The notes beneath the pieces are model-generated. The model saw only the letters and a program-made list of their open reading frames with translations. It was not told the DNA's origin and ran no database searches. The position numbers were made by a program, and so were the translations under genes. This document shows, piece by piece, positions 25,426 to 37,940 of a stretch of 64,000 bases of DNA (position 1 is the first letter of the stretch; every line of letters begins with the position of its first letter). Origin of the DNA: Verticillium longisporum (lineage: Eukaryota > Ascomycota > Sordariomycetes > Glomerellales > Plectosphaerellaceae); the NCBI GenBank assembly GCA_019188255.1, contig JAETXT010000008.1, positions 2,108,001 through 2,172,000 on the forward strand, given 5' to 3'.

Positions 25426-26772
25426 GTCAAGAAACTTTGAGATGAGTGGATTTGATCAGGCTCCCCCAGCGGACGTGTGTGGCCAACTGGCCCTTTAAGA
25501 GCATCACGATATCATCTTGGTGGTTCAGTTGTAATACGATGTGATTCAGAAGGGTGCGATGATTCTCAGGGTGAGGTGAGACCTGGGTGCGCCCACAACC
25601 GTTCTACCGTCCATGTAAGACACCTGTAGCGGATGAACTGAAAAGTTTCCGACCCTGCTAACATTCTTCGCCGATTGACTAAATGGATGACTGGGTAATG
25701 ATGCCCACGTTGTCAGTAGATTTGGGGAGGTTTGTGTGGCCTCCTGTCCTGTCTTTGCGCTGCCGAGCTGAGGTCAAACATGTATCTGGCCGTGGAATGT
25801 GAGTGCTGGCACCTCGGCCGCGCATGGAAGCCCATGTAACGTAGCCTACCGAGGCCTTGAAGGCTACTACCCTTCTGAAGCGATTCGGGAAGTGACATCA
25901 CGTTTCCTCTATGTCTGGTGTCGCCGCGCGAGGTGAACAGCGCAGCCAATTGAGTGACACGCAAATGGACCAACATGTCAACGGGATGAGGTGCGCTTCC
26001 AGAAGGGCTATACGCGTATCAGAGGGCCCCTAGACCCTTGACGTCGTAGGTTTAGCGGCAACCTCCACGGATTTGAGGGGGCTGGGCAACGAAACGATAG
26101 GTAGCCGCCCGAACATGTTCGCTGGGGTTAGCGATTCCCTTCACCTCACCCAATCCTTGCTGTTTTCTCCCGACTGCCAGCGGGATTGACCGTGGGAATT
26201 GCTGCCGATCTCGACCTCCTGTGGCGAAGATGATACCACCATGCTGCGTAAGCCGTCAGCAGATGTGCATCTCTTCGAAGCCCGACTTGCCTTCAGTGCA
26301 TGGAAGCAATGGCCGAAATGAAAAGCGCCCAATCATGGTGACTCGCGAATGGCTCGGAGTGCTTTTGGTTAGAGGTGGCATCGTTGGTACAGGGGTGATG
26401 GAAGGGCGTTTGCTCGCCATTACAGGGCTGTCAGTGAGAGAGGCATTGTACCACACCCACGCCTTAATAAACAGAACGTAAGCGGTGTGTAGATCCCGTA
26501 CTGAGGCCATTTGTGCTTGAAAGGAATCGTGCAGCCTAGGCAGCACCTTTCGTGCCTGTTTCTTTGTACTGCCGATGACGAGTCCTATTGCCGGCCGCCC
26601 GGCCCGGATGGCGACGCGTATGAAGTAGGAATTCGTTCTTTAACTGACCTGGGCCTTGAATGTTACACACCTTTTGCGGTCTTCCTGTCCATCAACTGCG
26701 CGCTGCCTGGAATTCAGTTGCTTCCGCCACACTTTGACCCTTAAAGTTCTTTACAGATCTACCAAGCACGAC
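25426..26772. other. intergenic region between divergent DUF4419 and ABC genes
   Basis: Shared upstream region of two divergent genes. Reading frames within it (for example 26141-26546) have no recognisable domain. No tRNA, terminal repeats or ATCWGATAA site were seen here. Confidence 0.5.
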
Positions 26773-29700
26773 ATGGTAACATCATGCCTCAACGACGACA
26801 CCTTCGGCCCCATCGTTCGAGGCTGCCGTGATGACTTCGACTTTACTCTTCGCTTCCAGCGCATCATCTTAGCCATAGTTCCTGCTACCCTCTTTCTGGC
26901 GCTGTCTATTCCGCGCGCGATATGGCTCTCGCAACAACCGAGGATTGTGTCTGGTGTCGCCTTCCAGTACGCCAAGTTGGTATGTGCGATAACCTGCCCA
27001 CCACGGATATTATGCTGACAGAGGATGTGCATTAGACAGCCATTACAATATTGGCTACTCTGCAATTCGCGTTGTTGAATCTTCAAACGGCGGCCCCAGC
27101 CTCTAGCCTCGATGGCTTCGCCATTGCCTCAACAGCAATCAACTTCCTTGTTGCGCTATCTATGCTTGCACTGTCCTTCTTTGAGCATTCCAGAGTCCCA
27201 CGCCCATCGACACTGCTCATTTTGTACATTCTCCTGCAGACGCTCTGCGATGCCGTCCAGGTGCGAACCTCATGGCTCATGGCGAGCTCCATTACGTCCA
27301 AGATGATTGCCCGTCTCTACACAGCATCCGTCGGAACGAAGTTCGTTATCCTCATTGCCGAGACGAAGAGCAAGACCCTTTGGCTCCGTTGGAAGGTTGA
27401 TGAGCACAGCCCCGAAGAAACGAGTGATGTGATGAGCCTGACTGTCTACCTCTGGCTGAACAAGTTGTTCCGTTACGGCTACAGCCATGTTCTGGCCATC
27501 GACGACCTGTATCCATTGGACAAGGACATTGATTCAGATCTCCTCCAGCGAAAACTTGAAGCTGTGATCGAGAGGTCGCGGCCTGGCAGGAAGCTTGGCT
27601 TGGCTCGATCGCTCGCCAGAGCCCTGGCAATCCCATACATCATGCCCATCGCACCCCGGATCGCCTTGATCGGGTTCAGCTTTAGTCAACCGCTGTTCAT
27701 CCGCGCCCTCCTAGAATATTTGCAGGAACCAAATGCTCCTCGTACCACGAGCTACGGCCTCATCGGCGCCGCGGTGTTGATCTATGGTGGCGCGGCTTTC
27801 GCTCGAGCGCTACAATGGTACTTCCATATGAGGGCTCAGCAGATGGCCCGCGGTTGCTTGTCGGCCGCGATCTACAAAAAGACAACCGAGGCCAAGCTCG
27901 CCAACGCTGGGGAGGCGGCGGCTGTCACACTGATGAGTACTGATACGGACCGCGTTATCCAAGGCTTCCACCAGCTTCACGACTTTTGGGCCAGTCCTAT
28001 CGAGGTTGCAATTGGATGCTGGTTCTTACAGCGGGAGCTTGGCACGTCATTCATCGCCCCGATTGTGCTCATTGTGTTTTGTGCGATCGGTACATTTATC
28101 GTCGGCAGGTTGTCAGGAGACCGACAGGTCAGATGGATGAACCAAATCCAGAAAAGAGTCGGGCTCACGGCTAACGTCATTTCGAATATGAAGAGCCTGA
28201 AGATCAGCGGCATCACACTGCCGGTTGGTGATTTTATCCAGAAGATGAGAGTGCACGAGATGGAAATTGGCAACAGATCCCGTTGGCTCATTATTTGGGC
28301 TGTTGTGGCTGCCATGACGCCGGCGATCCTGTCGCCTGTTGCCGCTCTGGCCTTCACCACTCGCGAGCTCAACACGACGAACATGTTCACATCTATCGCG
28401 TTCTTGATCTTACTGACATCGCCTCTATCTCAACTCTTTCAGGCTGTGCCTATGATGTTCGCCGGTCTGGCAAGCTTGAGTCGCATGCAAGCATTCATCG
28501 AGGCTGATGCGCGAGAAGACGTCAGACGCCACGAAACACCCAACATACTCGGAGAGAAGTCGTTCTCGGATGAACCGTGTAACAGCGGTGTTGAATACAA
28601 CGAAAAGCCATTAACCCCCGACGCCACAACCTCGATTACCATCCAGGATGGATTCTTCGGCTGGACCGAAGACCGGATGATCCTTAACCATGTCAACGTT
28701 CGCTTCCCTGTGTCTCAACTTACCCTGGTCGTTGGGCCGACAGCTGCTGGCAAGTCAACCTTGTGCAATGCGCTTCTAGGCGAGGTGCCTTTCTCGCGCG
28801 GGAACATCAGGCTGCCCTTCGCTCACGCCGCCATTGGGTACTGTGAGCAGGCTCCGTTCTTGTGGAACGGCACAATCAAAGAGAACATCATGGGATATTC
28901 CAACTTCGACCAGCCTCGGTATGAAGAAGTCATAGAAGCCTGTATGCTTCTCCCAGACTTCACAATACTCCCTCAGGGCGACGAAACCAACATTGGAAGC
29001 AACGGTATTGCGCTGAGTGGTGGGCAGAAGCAACGCGTCTCACTTGCTCGCGCACTCTATCTCCATTCAGACCTCATCCTCTCTGACGATATCTTAAGCG
29101 GACTCGACAACGATACCGCCAATGAGGTTTTTCGTCGCGTGTTCGGTCCTAGTGGTGTTCTTCGCCGTCGAAACGCCACTGCGATTCTGTGCACGCACTC
29201 GATTCATCATCTCCCTCAAGCAGATCACATCATAGCCCTTGACGTGGGTGGTGTAATCGTGGAGGAAGGTTCGTTCAATGATCTCATCCGCAATAAGAAG
29301 TATGTCGCCAGCCTCAATGTTGCGGCGTCCTCGGGTGAAGATGGCGCGCAAGAGAGGGATGCTGCCGCCCCAACCCCCGCTACTCAGGGACCAAAACGTC
29401 AAGTTCAGAACGCCGAACGAAGTCGATCAGATGACCTTTCGCGACAAACAGGAGACATGAAGGTTTATGGCCACTACATGCGTTCGCTGAGCAAATGGTC
29501 CCTGGTGGTGCTGGTCGCTTCGGCTGCCATTCACGCTTTCGCCAACAGTATGGCGACCGCATGGCTGAAATTTTGGTCCGAAGACACTTTTTACCGGCCT
29601 ACCAGTTTCTATCTAGGTATCTACGGTATGCTGAAAGCAACTCACTCCATCATGTCTTTTATAGTCTGCGTAACCATCATCGTATGGATCACTACCCAGT

Positions 29701-31295
29701 CCGGCACGACTCTGCACCACCAGGCGATCGACACAGTTGTTCATGCGCCATTGAGCTTCTTCACGGCTACGGATATGGGTATAGTCACAAATCTGTTCTC
29801 CCAGGACATGACTCTCATCGATGGCGAGCTTCCGCTGGCATTGCTCAATACGGTTATCGATATCTTCCAGGTCATGGGTATGGCTGCTGTTGTGGGAACC
29901 GCATCGCCGTATCTCGCAATCAGCTATCCCATATTTGCAGTTGTGCTATGGGTGATCCAAAGGTTCTACCTGCGCACATCGCGACAGCTTCGGCTGCTCG
30001 ACCTAGAAGCAAAGAGTCCACTTTAGTAGGTCATCAATCCTGATTGCAAAAGGCGGATAACTGACGGATCTAGCACCCATTTTCTTGACACAATCAAGGG
30101 AATCAGCACATTTCGAGCTTTCGGCTGGATGGCCGACCACGTGACGCATAATCAACAGTTGTTGAACACTTCGCAACGACCATCATACCTTCTCGCCATG
30201 ATACAGCGATGGCTCAGTCTCACTATGGAGATCCTTGTTGCCATTGTTGCTATCATTATCGTGTCATTGGCCACACAGACAGGGGGCAATTCGGGGTTCA
30301 CAGGTGCATCTCTGGTGACGTTGATGTCGCTGAGTGATGTGATCACCTGGCTCATCCGCAACTACACTTTGCTGGAGACCTCAATTGGCGCAGTCTCGCG
30401 AATCAAGAGCTTTTCGGAAACAGTTGTGTCCGAGAAGCGCGAAAATGAAGACATCCAACCTCCCATGGAGTGGCCTCAAGCTGGCACTATTGAACTCAGA
30501 GATGTCTCGGCATCCTACATTGTCAGTGCCGGGGACATCGAGCAAGAGCTTTCTCCACAGAGCAATCTTGCCCTGAAGAACGTTACTCTGTTTATCGAGG
30601 CCGGTAGGAAGGTCGCCTTGTGTGGCAGAAGCGGCAGTGGAAAGTCGTCCCTTATTCTCGTGCTTCTTCGCCTACTCGACCCTTTGCCATCTTGTTCCCA
30701 GAACATGAAGGTCGACAACGTCCCCTTCCACTCCATCGATAGGGATACTCTCCGCCGTCGGATCATCGCAGTCCCACAGGACGCCGTCTTTCTTCCCAGT
30801 GGTAGCAGCATCAAGGACAACCTTGACCCTTTCAACACCGCAACTGATCTTGAATGCCGGGAAGTTCTCGAGACCGTGCTGCTTAAAGCCTTCCTCGCGC
30901 AGTTGAGCAATGATGTCCACACTGGGATGAGCATCGACAGCCTCAGTGCGGGTCAAAGACAGCTCTTCAGCCTTGGAAGGGCAATCCTCAGGCGACGGGT
31001 GAAGGACCGGAGCTTGGGAGGATGTCGTGGTGGCATACTTCTCTTAGATGAGGTGAGCTCGAATGTAGATCGAGAGACTGATCGCACCATGCAAGGGATC
31101 ATCAGGGAAGAGTTCAAGAAGTATACCATCATCATGGTCTCGCATCGTCTAGACATGGTCATGGACTTTTTTGATGACGTTATCGTTATTGATAAGGGCG
31201 AGGTTGTTGAGACGGGCAATCCACGGGCCTTAGCCACCCTCGAGGGCAGTCGGTTTGGACAGCTATGGGCATTCGAAAGTCGGGGTCGGAACTGA
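26773..31295 (+). CDS. ABCC-type full ABC transporter (MRP-like multidrug/conjugate exporter)
   Basis: Exons 26773-26979, 27036-30025 and 30074-31295 join in frame to 1472 residues. The order is TMD0-like N-terminal helices, TMD1, NBD1, TMD2, NBD2, as in MRP/ABCC exporters of conjugates and drugs at plasma or vacuolar membranes. NBD1 has Walker A GPTAAGKST (~636) and signature LSGGQKQR (~728). Its Walker B reads LILSDDILSGLD with Asp for the catalytic Glu, the usual degenerate site of ABCC proteins. NBD2 has GRSGSGKSS (~1249), LSAGQRQ (~1355) and LLLDEVSS with the Glu intact. The third exon opens with THFLDTIKGISTFRAFGW, the conserved linker helix before NBD2, which confirms the splice. Neighbours (SIT transporter, methyltransferase) suggest efflux of a small metabolite, but substrate is unknown. 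Confidence 0.93.
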
Positions 31296-32982
31296 TAGCG
31301 ACGAGCCTCAACAGGTTTTGAGGTATGCCGTAAGCGCAGGTATTTGCCCATCATATACTGCTGTCATACATTGATAATCGATTCTGAATCATTTATCAAG
31401 TTCTTTTCAACATTAAATACTATAAATCACGTCCTTCGCAGTTGACTGTCGAGGTCCCCCTCGATCACTGTTATCCAGAATGTTGTTCAGTGGACCCCCT
31501 CTGCATCCTCCAGTACAACCAAGTTGCCGCCGCCTCAACCATCCTGGGCCAATTCTCGGAACTTAATGTTGCTTTCAAGCTAGACTATCAGTGTTTACCC
31601 AAAAATAAATTGCCACAAGCTCTCGGGAAGCCGAGTTCACGGTCATTTCAAAAACGCTGACGCTGGGTCACATGGTGATCTCCCATTAAATCTACACTCG
31701 AATCTCCATAACTAAGAGGACGAAACTTCTCTTGCAGCCCTGATCGTGGCAATGAAAGAATTAGGGGTGGGTACCCGCGTTCGCCTATCAATGAGAAGGC
31801 CCTCTCCGAAACCGCCGCTCGCATGGAGGCCACCAGCCTTGTTATCTTGAGGGCTTGTCTCATCTCCTCAATTGATCTCGTTCACCCATGTGCCTTTGAA
31901 TCTGTGGCTTTTGAGCCAGAAATCCCTCATTGAGCTGAGAGCTTGATCAAATACGTGTTGTCTGGGGCATAACTCATTGCGTCGCAGAGACCAGGTGTAG
32001 GAGGGAAAGAGACAGCCAAGTCGGATCATTCCACGTTCTTCTCACTATTGTGGGGGGGGGACCATCCCTGTTTGCAGGCCATATTGCCAGGGTCAAGACG
32101 GGCGTTCCAGCAGGCAGGATCCGATATTTCGGGGAGCATCGGGAGCATGTTTCTTACTTCGCACATCTTCACTGACGAGACAATGTATGCCATCTCGGTG
32201 CACATTAGCGATGAGACAAGTCAGCGCCTGGTAGATCCGGCTGCCACATGGCAAGCTCGATCCTGGGACAAAAACTGCAGCTGTGGTTACGCACCCTGGC
32301 TGCCTGTCATCCTGGTCGTGGTCATTCAAGTATCCACAGTTGCAACGATTCCTTACTCGTGTTGCCAGCGTCGCTTAAATGTGGCCCGACTTCTTCCACT
32401 TTCGGCCTTCCCTCAGCAAGCTTATTCGCCGTGATGTCGGCACGGACGGGGAAACTAGGTCTGCTCAGATGATTCTTGGGCGCTAATAAGGGGTTTCTTA
32501 CATGCGGAGATGCCACCAAAAAGTGATCAAAACCTGACTTGCTCCATCATCTCTTGTCGATCGACGCCATTTCCTGACTGGTGTCCCGGCCGCTCAGCTT
32601 GGCAATATCCCGGATCAAAGAATGCATCGAATCCTGTCATAGTATACAGGCTCAGCATGTTCCCCAGCCCCGGCCATCATTCTGGATGAGAATTTTCTGT
32701 GAGGTCCCTTGTCGGGTGAAACCCAAGTCATGCACCAACATGGTCCGATCCATGGGGAGCCCCAGTATGACAGCGACCCTGAGAGGGTCCGTTACTTGAG
32801 ATCGGCGTGATTCTTACTCGAAGCACTCTTAGCATCTAATCAGATCCGAACCCAAATAACCGAAGGTCGGATCAGATAAGTCAGGTTACCGAAGTCGGGT
32901 GGAAGTACAGCGAGATTAAAAAGCCGGTAGCTTCTGCTGTTCAATATGCCCTGCCTGCAGATCCTCTCAACTTCTCTCTCTG
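31296..32982. other. intergenic region upstream of the siderophore transporter
   Basis: 1.7 kb without a supported gene. It contains a short G8 tract near 32050 and, close to the next gene, an iron-type GATA site (separate entry). Reading frames at 31648-31863 and 32048-32434 show no domains. Confidence 0.5.
32871..32879 (+). promoter_or_regulatory. ATCWGATAA iron GATA-factor site upstream of SIT gene
   Basis: ATCAGATAA lies 104 bp before the start of the siderophore transporter. It is a perfect match to ATCWGATAA, the extended site described for SreA/Fep1-type iron repressors of ascomycetes. A partial AATCAGATC sits ~30 bp further upstream. The match is seen; binding is inferred. Confidence 0.65.
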
Positions 32983-34996
32983 ATGCCAAACAACCCCCTG
33001 ACAGCCGTCGAGATATCAGTCACGATGGCAGAGACGCACATTCCGGCTACCAACGTTGCTGTTGCCGAAGATGGCGCAGTACACGAGACGACGAATGAAC
33101 GGCCCAGGACCGCAGCTGAAGCTTTACGAAAGCTGTGGACTCCGAAGAAGCTGGGTATTGCGATTTCTGGGTAAGAAGATGCACTCTGTAGCACAGATCA
33201 ATCTCCAGGCTTCTCATACTTTCACAGTCTTCTCGTCATGAACTTCTTCATGAACTTTACGAGTTACACCCAGAACGTATACGAGCCGTACGCAACAAGT
33301 CACTTCCAGGGCCACTCTCTGCTTACCACCGGCTCCATTATCAACGGCATCGTGCGCATCGTGTCATACCCATTGTTGGCTAAGCTCGCTGATGTAAGTT
33401 TGCCATAAGATGGACGAGGCTACAAGATTGTTGCGAAAATCCTCCTAACTGGTGCACTAAGCATTTTGGACGACCCCAAGGGTTTGCTGGAGCAGCTCTG
33501 TCTATGGCCATCGGCAACATGATGTTCGCGGCGTGCCAAAACGTTGACACTTTCCTTGTAAGCACAGATAACGCATTATGACGGAAATCCCGGCTGACCA
33601 TTGACAGGCCGGAGGAATCTTCGACTCGTTTGGAGACACGTGGTGGAACATTACCCAGCAGATCTTCATTGCCGACGTTACCAGTCTTGTCAACCGCGGC
33701 ATTCTGTTCACGCTGCCCGAGTCCATCACCGCTATCCCGACGCTCTACGCCGGAACTTATCTGGGAGAGCACATCCTCCTAAACGCGTCATGGCGCTGGG
33801 GCTATGGCATGTGGTCTATCGTACTGCCGGTCACAGCTCTGCCCACGATCGCCATCATGGTTTGGATGGGCCGCCGGGCCAAGCGCATGGGTCTCATCGG
33901 CGAGCGTGTCTCCCTAATGCATGGCGCCCCATCCGGTCCTGTCGGCAAGGCCAAGCACTTGGCCACCGAGCTCGATCTCATCGGTGCATTCTTGCTTATT
34001 GGCGGTCTCTCCATGACTCTGCTGCCCATCACAATTGCCGGCCGCCGCGACACTGACAAGTGGAAGGAGGCATCGTCCATTGTGCTCATCATCGTCGGTG
34101 TCCTGACCTTTGTCGCCTTCCTCGTTTGGGACTACAAGTACGCAACGAAGCCCATTATCCCCTACCGCACCATGCGCGCGCGCAACGTCATCATCGCCTG
34201 CGCGTCAGCCTGCTTCATTGCCATGTCCGACAGTGTCTACCGTCCGTTCCTCTCCAGCTTCCTGCAGGTCGCCGGAGACTACTCTCCCGGCGCTGCGACA
34301 CGCGTCGACAACGCTCAGCGAGTAGCCTACAATGTCGGTGCCCTGCTCTGCGGACTGTTGCTCAAGTATTTTAAGCAGACAAAGCCCTTCATCGCCATCG
34401 GTGTGGTCCTCATCCTCCTTGCCGCGGGTCTTCCAATCTACCTCACCAACATATCGGGCTCGCACATTGGCAACGAGCCTGCCTTCATCACAGTCAAGTC
34501 GCTCCTCGGCGTGGGTCGCGGCCTCGCTCAGGTGTCTCTGCAAGTTGCCCTCCAAGCGGCCGTTGGCAATGAGGAAATCGCCGTGGCCACGGCCGTCTAC
34601 CTCTCGTCCCTGGGCTTCGGTTCGAACCTAGGCACGACCATCAGCGGTGGCATCTGGAACTCGATCCTCCCGCGCAAGCTGCGCGCCAGGTTTCCCACAG
34701 CCGAGGCGCGTAAAATCTTTGGGTCCATCGTTGTTGCGCAGAACTACACGATCGGTAGTGTGGAGAGGGATGACATCAATGAGGCATACCGCGAGACTCA
34801 GCAGACGCTGGCGATCGGGTCGTTGTGCGTCGGTACGGTACTCATTCTTCTGGCCTGGTTAGCGCAGAACGTCAAGCTTGGAGAGGAGGATGAGAAGCGG
34901 GCGGTGCAGGCGGATGAGGAGCTTGCGTGGGCTGTCAAGGCCAGGGACGCCGAAGGCGGAGAGCAGACAGACGAGCTCGGCCGCGAGAGAAAGTGA
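32983..34996 (+). CDS. siderophore iron transporter (SIT/ARN family MFS)
   Basis: Exons 32983-33170, 33228-33393, 33462-33557 and 33608-34996 join in frame to 612 residues; ATG 33025 is an alternative start. SIT proteins are 14-TM proton symporters that import ferric siderophores. Landmarks are the MNFFMNFTSYTQNVYEPYA segment in TM1, IVRIVSYPLLAKLADHFGRPQGF at the TM2-3 loop, the NITQQIFIADVTSLVNRG segment, and PYRTMRARNVIIACASACF before the second half. The C-terminal tail is strongly charged. Introns are 50-68 nt. An ATCAGATAA element 104 bp upstream fits repression by an SreA-type factor when iron is plentiful. It lies between the ABC exporter and a methyltransferase on the same strand. 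The imported siderophore cannot be told from sequence. Confidence 0.92.
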
Positions 34997-36254
34997 GGTG
35001 TTGGCTCGGAACAGGACATAGCCCTCGCACAAAGCTCGGAACCCAATAATTGACTTCCGGCCATACCTCAACTGAAGCATTTTTTTCGGACCTTCACCTC
35101 GGGGAGATATCTCCTCGGCATTCATTTACTCACGGCAATCATTGACTCTCGTAAAGGGTGTGTCACGAGAACCCGTACTCGCGTTGCCTAGCAGAACAAG
35201 GAGAACCCTCGGAAAGAAATATTAAGCCGCTGGCCACGCGGACTAGATTCAACTCTGAAATCAGCTGGGGGGTATGTCTGGAAGTCCCTGACCATGGTGA
35301 GTTAGCTGCAAGGAAAGTCTAGCCGACGGCCTTGATGTTGGGGTGAAACATTTATCCTGCGAAACCGTTGAGAAGATCTTCCCTCAGACCCCGGCGAAGA
35401 AAGATCCGCCTTTGACGGGTCTCAACTTAATGTCACATAAGCTATGTTCCGGCTTGCTCCATCCCGCTTTCTCCTCCGTCGGTCTGCTACCCCTCCACGT
35501 CGGATTTCGATGCCGCTCGGTGTTAATCCCGCAGAAGACGTGATCTGACGCCAAGTCTCCGAGGGTTGCCGCAAGGCGACAGGAGATCTTCGCCCCCATT
35601 CCGTTCAGACATTGCTGTGCATAGGGCTGCAAGGCCTCCCTCCCTCCCTCACGGCGCAAACTTCCACGACCGCACAACCAGAACGGCACCTCCAAGAAGT
35701 GCCGAGGCCAACCCCACGGGAACATTAAGCCAAGGAGCGGCACTGGCGGCGCCACGCATCGAATGGCTTGCGACCTAAAATCTCCTAGGTGCTCCCTTCT
35801 TCTGCTTGGTGCCCTGAAAAATGTCGCAAGACCACGTCATGGAGCCGGCACTGATGTCACCCCTGGAGACAGACCCCAACGGTCTAGCCCCCACTGGGCC
35901 TAGCATTTGGTGGGATCTCCATCAGTTTTGATCTGATAAAATTATCTGATCGTCGCCTTGCGTTGGTGTTACATCCACCACCGCCACTACCTTGGTCTTC
36001 TTTCCACACCAGGATGGATCATGTATTCGCTTTCGGTTCCAGTTTCTCCTACAGAATGATGATTGTCCGAGTGCGGAGGGGCAGTTAGTCGGGCGCGAGG
36101 AGGGGTAGCTCGAGGCCGGAGCACTTTGCCGCAAGGTCGTGATTCGGGGTTCAACGTTAAAAAGACAGCCGGGTCCCTGACCATATCGACCGTGTCGATC
36201 ACTCACGATCTCTGCTGCTCTCAAGCTCCCCGTTCGACTTGACCTTCTTACACA
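34997..36254. other. intergenic region between SIT transporter and methyltransferase
   Basis: 1.26 kb with no supported gene; frames such as 35384-35755 on the minus strand are low-complexity shadows. It holds an inverted pair of iron GATA sites at 35931-35950. Confidence 0.55.
35931..35950. promoter_or_regulatory. inverted pair of ATCWGATAA sites upstream of methyltransferase
   Basis: ATCTGATAA (35931-35939) is followed two bases later by TTATCTGAT (35942-35950), whose reverse complement is ATCAGATAA. Both are perfect matches to ATCWGATAA, about 305 bp before the methyltransferase ATG. Two sites this close are unlikely by chance in ordinary-composition DNA. Iron control of the downstream gene is inferred. 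Confidence 0.65.
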
Positions 36255-37718
36255 ATGTCTAATTCCCCAGAAACTCTCCAGAGCCTTGCGGCCAAGGTGA
36301 CTGAGCTCTCAGCCTCCTTTACCAAGTTCCTCGAACAGAACAAAATCCCCCAACCAACCTTCGAAGCCGATAGCCCGACTACCTATGAGGGCATCACGCC
36401 CGAGGCCTTTGTGCTGCGCCAGAAGCTCCTCGACTCCTTGCAAGACATGTGGTACCTCGCCCAGGGCCCAAGCGAGAGCATCTTCAACTATGTCCACAAC
36501 GTGAGCTCCCTCCCCGGATTCTTACCTGCCACACGCATCTGACATCCCCCACAGTCCATGCCTGACGTTGCCGTGCTGAACATTTTGAACCACTTCAACT
36601 TCTGGGACGCAGTTCCCCTGGACGGCTCGGCTAATCACGCCACTATCGCCAAGCACACCTCCCTACCGCAAGAAGTCGTCGAGCGCGTCCTCGAGCACGC
36701 AACGACGCTCCGCCTCTTCGCTGAAGTCACTCCAGGCCGACCAGCCTCGGGTGCCCGCCACACATCCCGCTCCGCTGCCCTCGCCAAGAACACAGGTCTC
36801 CGCGCCCTCGTCGCCATCCTCCTCGACGATGCCGGCCCGCCCATGACCCTCATGAACCGTGCGCTCGAGCAGCACTGCAAGGGCCAGACAGAGCTGTCGC
36901 AAGACATGACAAAGACGGCCTTTGCCGTGCTGCACAATAACGACGGCCCGCTCGGCCGTTACAAGACCAGCTGGGACTACATCGAGAATGACGGCGAGGG
37001 CGAGAAGAAGGGGTGGCGGTCGCGCAATTTTGTCACATTCATGAACTACTCAAGGACATCTTCCGTCTCGAGCAGGTTGTCCTCGACGCCTACGACTGGA
37101 AAGCCGCGGGCGACATTTCCGTCGTCGACGTACGTTGTGTCCTCTGCACCATTTCTCCAGACTTTTGTCACAGCACTAACACCATATGTCTTCCAGCTCG
37201 GCGGCTCCGGCGGCCACGACGACTTTGCCCTGGCCAAGGCCTACCCGAACCTCAAGATCACGGTGCAGGACCTCCCCGAGGTCGAGCCCGTCTTCACGGC
37301 CAACCGGCCGGCAGAGCTCGCCTCACGCGTCACCTTCCACGCGCAGTCCTTCTTCGAGCCTCAGGCCCTGTCGGCCGACGTGTACATGTTCAAGCTCATC
37401 CTGCACGACTGGCCCGACAAGGAGTCGGTGCAGATCCTGCAGGCGCTTCGGCCGAGCCTCAAGCGCGGAGCGCGCGTGCTCTTCATCGACTACGTCGGCA
37501 AGCAGGGCGAGCAGGAGGGCGAGCCGCTGCCGCGGTCGATCCAGCAGATGGGCACGTCGACCGACATTCGCATGATGGCTCTCTTCGCGACCAAAGAGAG
37601 GCCCGTCAAGGCCTGGGAGGAGATCTTCGACAAGGCCGATGAGAGGTTTGAGATTGTCAGGGTCGAGGCTAACCCCATGACATTCTTTGTCATTATCGAG
37701 GCTGTTTGGCGGGGATGA
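36255..37718 (+). CDS. SAM-dependent O-methyltransferase (COMT-like fungal family), one frame break
   Basis: Exons 36255-36500, 36555-37129 and 37197-37718. The fold is that of fungal secondary-metabolite O-methyltransferases (sterigmatocystin/aflatoxin pathway and plant COMT type): a helical dimerisation/winged-helix N-terminus (FNFWDAVPLDG, HTSLPQEVVERVL), SAM motif DISVVDLGGSGGHDD, VQDLPEV, catalytic-base motif LHDWPD, and DIRMMALFATKERPVKAWEEIF. Exon 2 is 575 nt and changes frame near 37048: FVTFMNY continues one base out as LKDIFRLEQVV. One added C in the ACTACTCAAG stretch makes exon 2 divisible by three and gives 447 residues, so this is either a sequence error or an inactivating deletion. 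The substrate is unknown. Two iron-type GATA sites lie upstream. Confidence 0.82.
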
Positions 37719-37940
37719 GACAGAGTATGGCAATGACAGGGACTGGATCGGAGCTTCGGTATTTCAAGCGCAGTTCGGATGGAGCGAAGGATTTCCTGTT
37801 CGTGTTTCGGTAGCAAGCATCATCAGTAGCAGGCCGCGGCCTACGAGGGGACAGAAGCGACGTTACAATATTGTACGATGGGTCTCGTCTGGTGATAGGC
37901 TTCTGTACAACCCGATCGGGACTACCTACTCAAAGACATC

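Noticed and set aside
37013..37642. 209-codon frame overlapping the methyltransferase
   Set aside because: Only its first ~40 codons are real (they continue the methyltransferase after the frame break); the rest is an out-of-frame Arg/Ala-rich shadow.
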